Shown one piece after another: positions 4,573-7,394 of a DNA stretch of 7,394 nucleotides. The number at the start of each line of letters is the position of its first letter. The first letter of the stretch is position 1. This DNA comes from Chloroflexota bacterium (GTDB lineage: Bacteria > Chloroflexota > UBA11872 > VXNJ01), in assembly GCA_026708165.1 (NCBI GenBank), contig JAPOVO010000376.1:1-7394 (forward strand). The letters are read 5' to 3'. A program made the position numbers and the translations under genes. Below the pieces are notes generated by a model. It saw nothing but the letters and a program-made list of their open reading frames with translations, searched no databases and was not told the DNA's origin.

Positions 4573-6774
4573 ATGAAGGCGGTTGTCCGTCCGGCGTGCG
4601 CCGCCGTGGCGGCAATTGTCGCAATGCTTTTGGCGTGGGCGTCGGCAGGCGCTCACGCCAATCTGCTTAACGCCTTTCCGGCCCCGGGCGAGGTCCTGGA
4701 GCGGCCCACCGACACCGTATACATCGAGTTCTCCGAATCGCTCGTAGCGTCGTTCAGCAGCATCGACGTGCTCGACACCAACGGCGTTAGCGTGATCGCT
4801 GCCCCCAGCGAGGTCGATCCCGCCAATCCGATCGCCATGCGGGTAACCCTGAACGACCTGCCCAACGGCACTTACGTCGTCGTCTGGCGAACTCTCTCCA
4901 CCGTCGACGGTCATCTCATCAGGGGATCGTATCTGTTCAGCGTCGGCGATCCGATCCGGCAAATCGAGCGGCCCGCCGAGACCCCGTCGGATGCCTCGCC
5001 GGTAGAAGCGCCGTTGCGATGGCTGTTGCTGATAGGCGCGGTCCTGCTTGTCGGAATCCCTGTGCACTTCGTGGCGGTATCGGGACTCCGCGCCGTGGAG
5101 CTTGGAGGACCTGGAAGGGCAACTCTGGTTTGGGCTGGGGTCGGAAGCCTGTCTTTCGCTCAGCTTGGACTCCTGGCCGTTCAGGCGGCCACGCTCGCCG
5201 AAGGAGGACCGCTCGACTGGATAACTACCGGCATCCCGCGGGCGTTCGAGCTCGGGCTTTGGGGCCGTCTCTGGGTTTCACGGCTAATTCTGCTCGGCGC
5301 GTGGGTGGTCATCACCCTGGCGGCCATTCGAGGTACTGGCCGCGGCGCGCGATGGGCTTGGATCGGCGCTGCGGTCGTCGGCGCCGAGATCATTCTGACA
5401 GTCTCGCTCGGCAGTCACAGCGCCGCGCTGGTCGACTTTTCGATAAGAGGCGTCGCGCTCGATTTCGGCCATCTGCTGGCGGCGGCTCTATGGGTCGGCG
5501 GTCTGCCCGCGTTGCTGTTCACGGTTCGCGGCGCGCGCCGGATCCAGTCGTCCGGCGAGCGCCGCCGGGCGATTGTCCGGATCGTCGAGCGTTTCTCCGC
5601 GCTGGCCTCGATATCCGTTGCCGTGATCATCTTCACCGGACTGCTCAGCGCTTGGCTTCATATCGTCGAGCCGGGCCGTCTGCTATCCACGGCTTACGGT
5701 CGCACGCTCCTCGTCAAGATCGGTCTCGTGTCCCCCCTCCTGCTGATGGGAGCGGTGAATCTGACCTGGGTGCGTCGCCGGCTCCGAACGCTGGCCGATG
5801 GTGAGCTGGACGGATCGCTGGCGTGGCTCGTCAAGATCGTGCGAGTCGAAGCCGTGTTCGCCGCCGGCATTCTGCTTGCATCAGGCTTCCTCACTACGTT
5901 GGAACCGGGCTGGCAGGTCGCGTTGCGCGGTGACCAGGGGGTTCAGGCCGAGGCCGTGGTGGACGATCTCGACCTTAAGCTCGGACTCACTCCCGGCGTA
6001 CCCGGTAACAACCGGCTTGAGGTGACCGCCCATTCCTCCCGCGGTCCCCTGCCGCCGGGCTCGTCGGTCGAGCTTACGGTCAAGTCTCTTGATCGCGATA
6101 TCGGTTCGGAGCGTGTCGTCCTCGAATACGAGGGCGAGGACGTTTTCGCTGCCGAGACCGACGCCATTGGAATCGCTGGAGGCTGGCAGGTGGGCTTTCT
6201 GGTTCAAAGGCCCGGCGAATTCGATTCCCGCACCGCTGTCCGCTTTGAAGTCGATGCGACGGCAACCCGGTCAGGCGTGCAGCCCGATCCCGCAGTGCGG
6301 GACATATTCTTTGCCCTCGTGCTCACGGCGATTGGGATCGCCGTCCTCGTGGTCGGCTTGAGACATCGCGGTTTCACTCGGGACGGAGGACTTCGGGTCG
6401 GTGGAGCCGGGGTTCTCGGCGCGGCCGTCGGTCTGGCGATTTTGTTCCCGGCGCTCCTGCGCGTCGGACCGGCTGTGCCCGAGATAAACCCGATTCTGCC
6501 CGATCCCGATTCCATCTCCATCGGCCGTTCCTTGTTTGCCGATAACTGTGTTAGCTGCCACGGGACCGGCGGGCGCGGTGACGGACCGCTCGCCGCGCAG
6601 CTTGATCCCCCGCCGCTCGACCTGGCCGTTCACGTCCCGCTCCATCCCGACGGCGAGCTGTTCTCGTTTATCAAGTGGGGCATCGACGGGACCCCCATGG
6701 TCGGCTTCGGCGAGCAGTTCGACGACACCGAGATCTGGCACCTCGTCAACTTCCTCCAGACCATTCCACCATGA
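4573..6774 (+). CDS. CopC-CopD-YtkA-like-cytochrome c four-domain fusion, copper uptake/handling membrane protein
   Basis: 733 residues; AGAGG lies six bases before the ATG. A signal peptide ends in AGA, so the mature protein starts HANLLNAFPAPG: His28 plus Asp112 and His114 in VDGHLIRGSY supply the CopC Cu(II) site (CopC domain about 28-125). The CopD domain follows with about eight TM helices (148-170, 185-207, 233-252, 262-282, 295-316, 340-362, 378-398, 422-442), including LDFGHLLAAALWVGG (297-310, His300). Residues about 455-560 form a YtkA/FixH-like beta domain. Two more TM helices (about 575-596, 607-630) lead to a class I cytochrome c domain with CVSCH (659-663) and likely axial Met709 in GTPMVGF. 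This topology puts CopC, the YtkA-like domain and the heme all outside. CopC/CopD pairs are known for copper uptake; the attached heme suggests an electron-transfer step, which is inference. The Cu(I) Met-rich site of Pseudomonas CopC is absent. It shares a probable operon with the flanking genes. Confidence 0.93.
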   Translation: MKAVVRPACAAVAAIVAMLLAWASAGAHANLLNAFPAPGEVLERPTDTVYIEFSESLVASFSSIDVLDTNGVSVIAAPSEVDPANPIAMRVTLNDLPNGTYVVVWRTLSTVDGHLIRGSYLFSVGDPIRQIERPAETPSDASPVEAPLRWLLLIGAVLLVGIPVHFVAVSGLRAVELGGPGRATLVWAGVGSLSFAQLGLLAVQAATLAEGGPLDWITTGIPRAFELGLWGRLWVSRLILLGAWVVITLAAIRGTGRGARWAWIGAAVVGAEIILTVSLGSHSAALVDFSIRGVALDFGHLLAAALWVGGLPALLFTVRGARRIQSSGERRRAIVRIVERFSALASISVAVIIFTGLLSAWLHIVEPGRLLSTAYGRTLLVKIGLVSPLLLMGAVNLTWVRRRLRTLADGELDGSLAWLVKIVRVEAVFAAGILLASGFLTTLEPGWQVALRGDQGVQAEAVVDDLDLKLGLTPGVPGNNRLEVTAHSSRGPLPPGSSVELTVKSLDRDIGSERVVLEYEGEDVFAAETDAIGIAGGWQVGFLVQRPGEFDSRTAVRFEVDATATRSGVQPDPAVRDIFFALVLTAIGIAVLVVGLRHRGFTRDGGLRVGGAGVLGAAVGLAILFPALLRVGPAVPEINPILPDPDSISIGRSLFADNCVSCHGTGGRGDGPLAAQLDPPPLDLAVHVPLHPDGELFSFIKWGIDGTPMVGFGEQFDDTEIWHLVNFLQTIPP

Positions 6775-6859
6775 TGACCGCCGCCGAACTCTGGGGCTTA
6801 TGATCGGTGTAATCGGGAGACTCAGGTCCAACGAGCAGGCCTTGTCCTCAATCGAGTCT

Positions 6860-6863
6860 GGAG
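6860..6863 (+). promoter_or_regulatory. Ribosome-binding site for the GTG-started 78-aa gene
   Basis: GGAG sits seven bases before the GTG at 6871. This spacing supports the GTG as start and gives a signal peptide of normal length. Confidence 0.5.
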
Positions 6864-6870
6864 ACCAGGT

Positions 6871-7107
6871 GTGAGACCGCGACTGCGTCAGTTCGTTAAA
6901 GCTGCGGCGCTACTGGTGAGCTTGGCCGCCTGGGTGGCGGTCCCACAATCCGCGCTCGCTCACGGCATCCATATCGCTGGCAGCCAGAACGAGATCATCG
7001 CCCTGCTAATCCCTGTCCTGATCTTCGTCATCGTCACGGGGGGCGGCGTACTCCTGGTTCATCTTTACTTTCGCCGCGACCCCCGGACCGAGGAGGACGA
7101 GCTCTAG
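6871..7107 (+). CDS. Small exported single-TM protein with mature N-terminal His-Gly-Ile-His
   Basis: 78 residues from a GTG. A positively charged N-terminus (RPRLR) and hydrophobic stretch (11-28) end in SALA, a good signal-peptidase site after residue 30. The mature protein would begin HGIHIAGSQNE and contain one TM helix (about 43-67) followed by a charged cytoplasmic tail (RRDPRTEEDEL). The mature form is therefore only about 48 residues: a short exposed tip with His31 and His34, and a membrane anchor. I know no named family for it. It follows the CopC-CopD-cytochrome c gene by 96 bases on the same strand, so a role as small copper-binding or assembly subunit of that system is likely but unproven. 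If cleavage did not occur it would be a two-TM protein instead. Confidence 0.75.
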   Translation: MRPRLRQFVKAAALLVSLAAWVAVPQSALAHGIHIAGSQNEIIALLIPVLIFVIVTGGGVLLVHLYFRRDPRTEEDEL

Positions 7108-7206
7108 CTCCGCCTTCCCCATATAGTCATTCAGGCGAAGAGGCTGCCCTGCACCCGGATACTAGGCCGAAATCCAAGAGACGTGGTGTCAGTACGCCTC
7201 CAACCC

Positions 7207-7284
7207 GGATTCCATCCTGAGCCTGTCGAAGGACGCACGGAATCACATCCCACAATCGTCATTCCCGCTTTCTCCGGAATCCAG
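7207..7284. repeat. Dispersed-repeat-like intergenic element
   Basis: The segment is bracketed by GGATTCC (7207-7213) and its exact inverse complement GGAATCC (7276-7282). Inside are TCCTGAGCCTGTCGAAGGA (7215-7233) and GTCATTCCCGCTTTCTCCGG (7258-7277). From memory, both resemble short sequences that recur many times between genes in a range of environmental bacterial genomes (the 'TTCGACAGGCTCAGG' and 'GGATTCC...GGGAATGACG' types). Only one copy is in this window, so repeat status is inferred. It lies between a + strand gene end and the possible end of a - strand gene, the usual place for such elements. Confidence 0.45.
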
Positions 7285-7309
7285 GCTTCCATGGAGCGGG
7301 CGGTTTGCG

Positions 7310-7394
7310 CTAGCTGGCAGCGCTCCGCTCTAGCTGGTCCAGCGCCTTGTAGGATCGTACCATCTCTCGTGCAGAGGTTGACGGCTCGCGTCCC
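7310..7394 (-). CDS. Possible C-terminal end of a - strand gene (truncated by the window)
   Basis: Reading leftwards from the right edge, one - strand frame gives 27 full codons and a TAG stop at 7312-7310, ending with MVRSYKALDQLERSAAS. The residues look like the helical C-terminus of a real protein, and convergent placement with the copper genes is ordinary. The stretch is too short to identify, and an open frame of this length can arise by chance in such DNA. Confidence 0.3.
   Translation of the reverse strand, partial: GREPSTSAREMVRSYKALDQLERSAAS

Noticed and set aside
5019..5804. 261-codon + strand frame inside the CopC-CopD fusion gene
   Set aside because: Its translation is Arg/Gly-rich, as expected from a shifted frame of high-GC membrane-protein DNA, while the main frame encodes the CopD helices without interruption.
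1..7394. CRISPR array or insertion sequence
   Set aside because: No regularly spaced direct repeats and no transposase-like frame are seen on either strand.

Overview
The window is bacterial chromosomal DNA, mostly high GC, with dense coding on both strands and one tRNA. Its best-supported content is a copper-handling gene cluster (about 2939-7107, + strand). The copper genes, the tRNA-Glu without an encoded CCA, and the style of intergenic repeat would fit an environmental Chloroflexota-like genome (SAR202/Dehalococcoidia type). That is an inference from style only; an actinobacterial or other high-GC host cannot be excluded from this sequence.

Left part (1-1471, - strand): two genes whose stop and start codons overlap as ATGA. 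One encodes a 384-aa protein with a ParB/Srx-type N-terminal domain. The other is a downstream partner truncated by the window edge (106 residues visible). Base composition here is clearly lower in GC than the rest: 27/60 G+C at 601-660 and 32/60 at 1081-1140, against 46/60 at 2401-2460. This suggests an acquired accessory or defence-type cassette. An intergenic stretch of 298 bases with AT-rich parts separates it from the next gene, which points the other way.

Middle (1770-2870, + strand): a complete ornithine cyclodeaminase/mu-crystallin family NAD(P)-dependent enzyme, then a tRNA-Glu(UUC).

Right part (2939-7107, + strand): four genes in a row. They encode (1) a small two-TM membrane protein with a His-rich extracytoplasmic loop; (2) an exported, C-terminally anchored beta-rich protein that appears to carry a His-rich, DUF4399-like segment inserted into a YtkA/FixH-like fold; (3) a 733-aa fusion CopC - CopD - YtkA-like domain - cytochrome c; and (4) a 78-aa exported single-TM protein. 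The predicted signal peptides of genes 2, 3 and 4 would each expose a histidine as the first mature residue. That is the arrangement CopC uses to bind Cu(II) through a 'histidine brace'. A plausible joint role is extracytoplasmic copper capture, handover to the CopD membrane channel, and redox work or reporting by the attached c-type heme, perhaps serving copper enzymes such as a terminal oxidase. A GC-tract dyad (3387-3417) upstream of gene 2 is a candidate operator of CsoR type.

The far right (7108-7394) holds a dispersed-repeat-like intergenic segment and the possible C-terminal end of a - strand gene.
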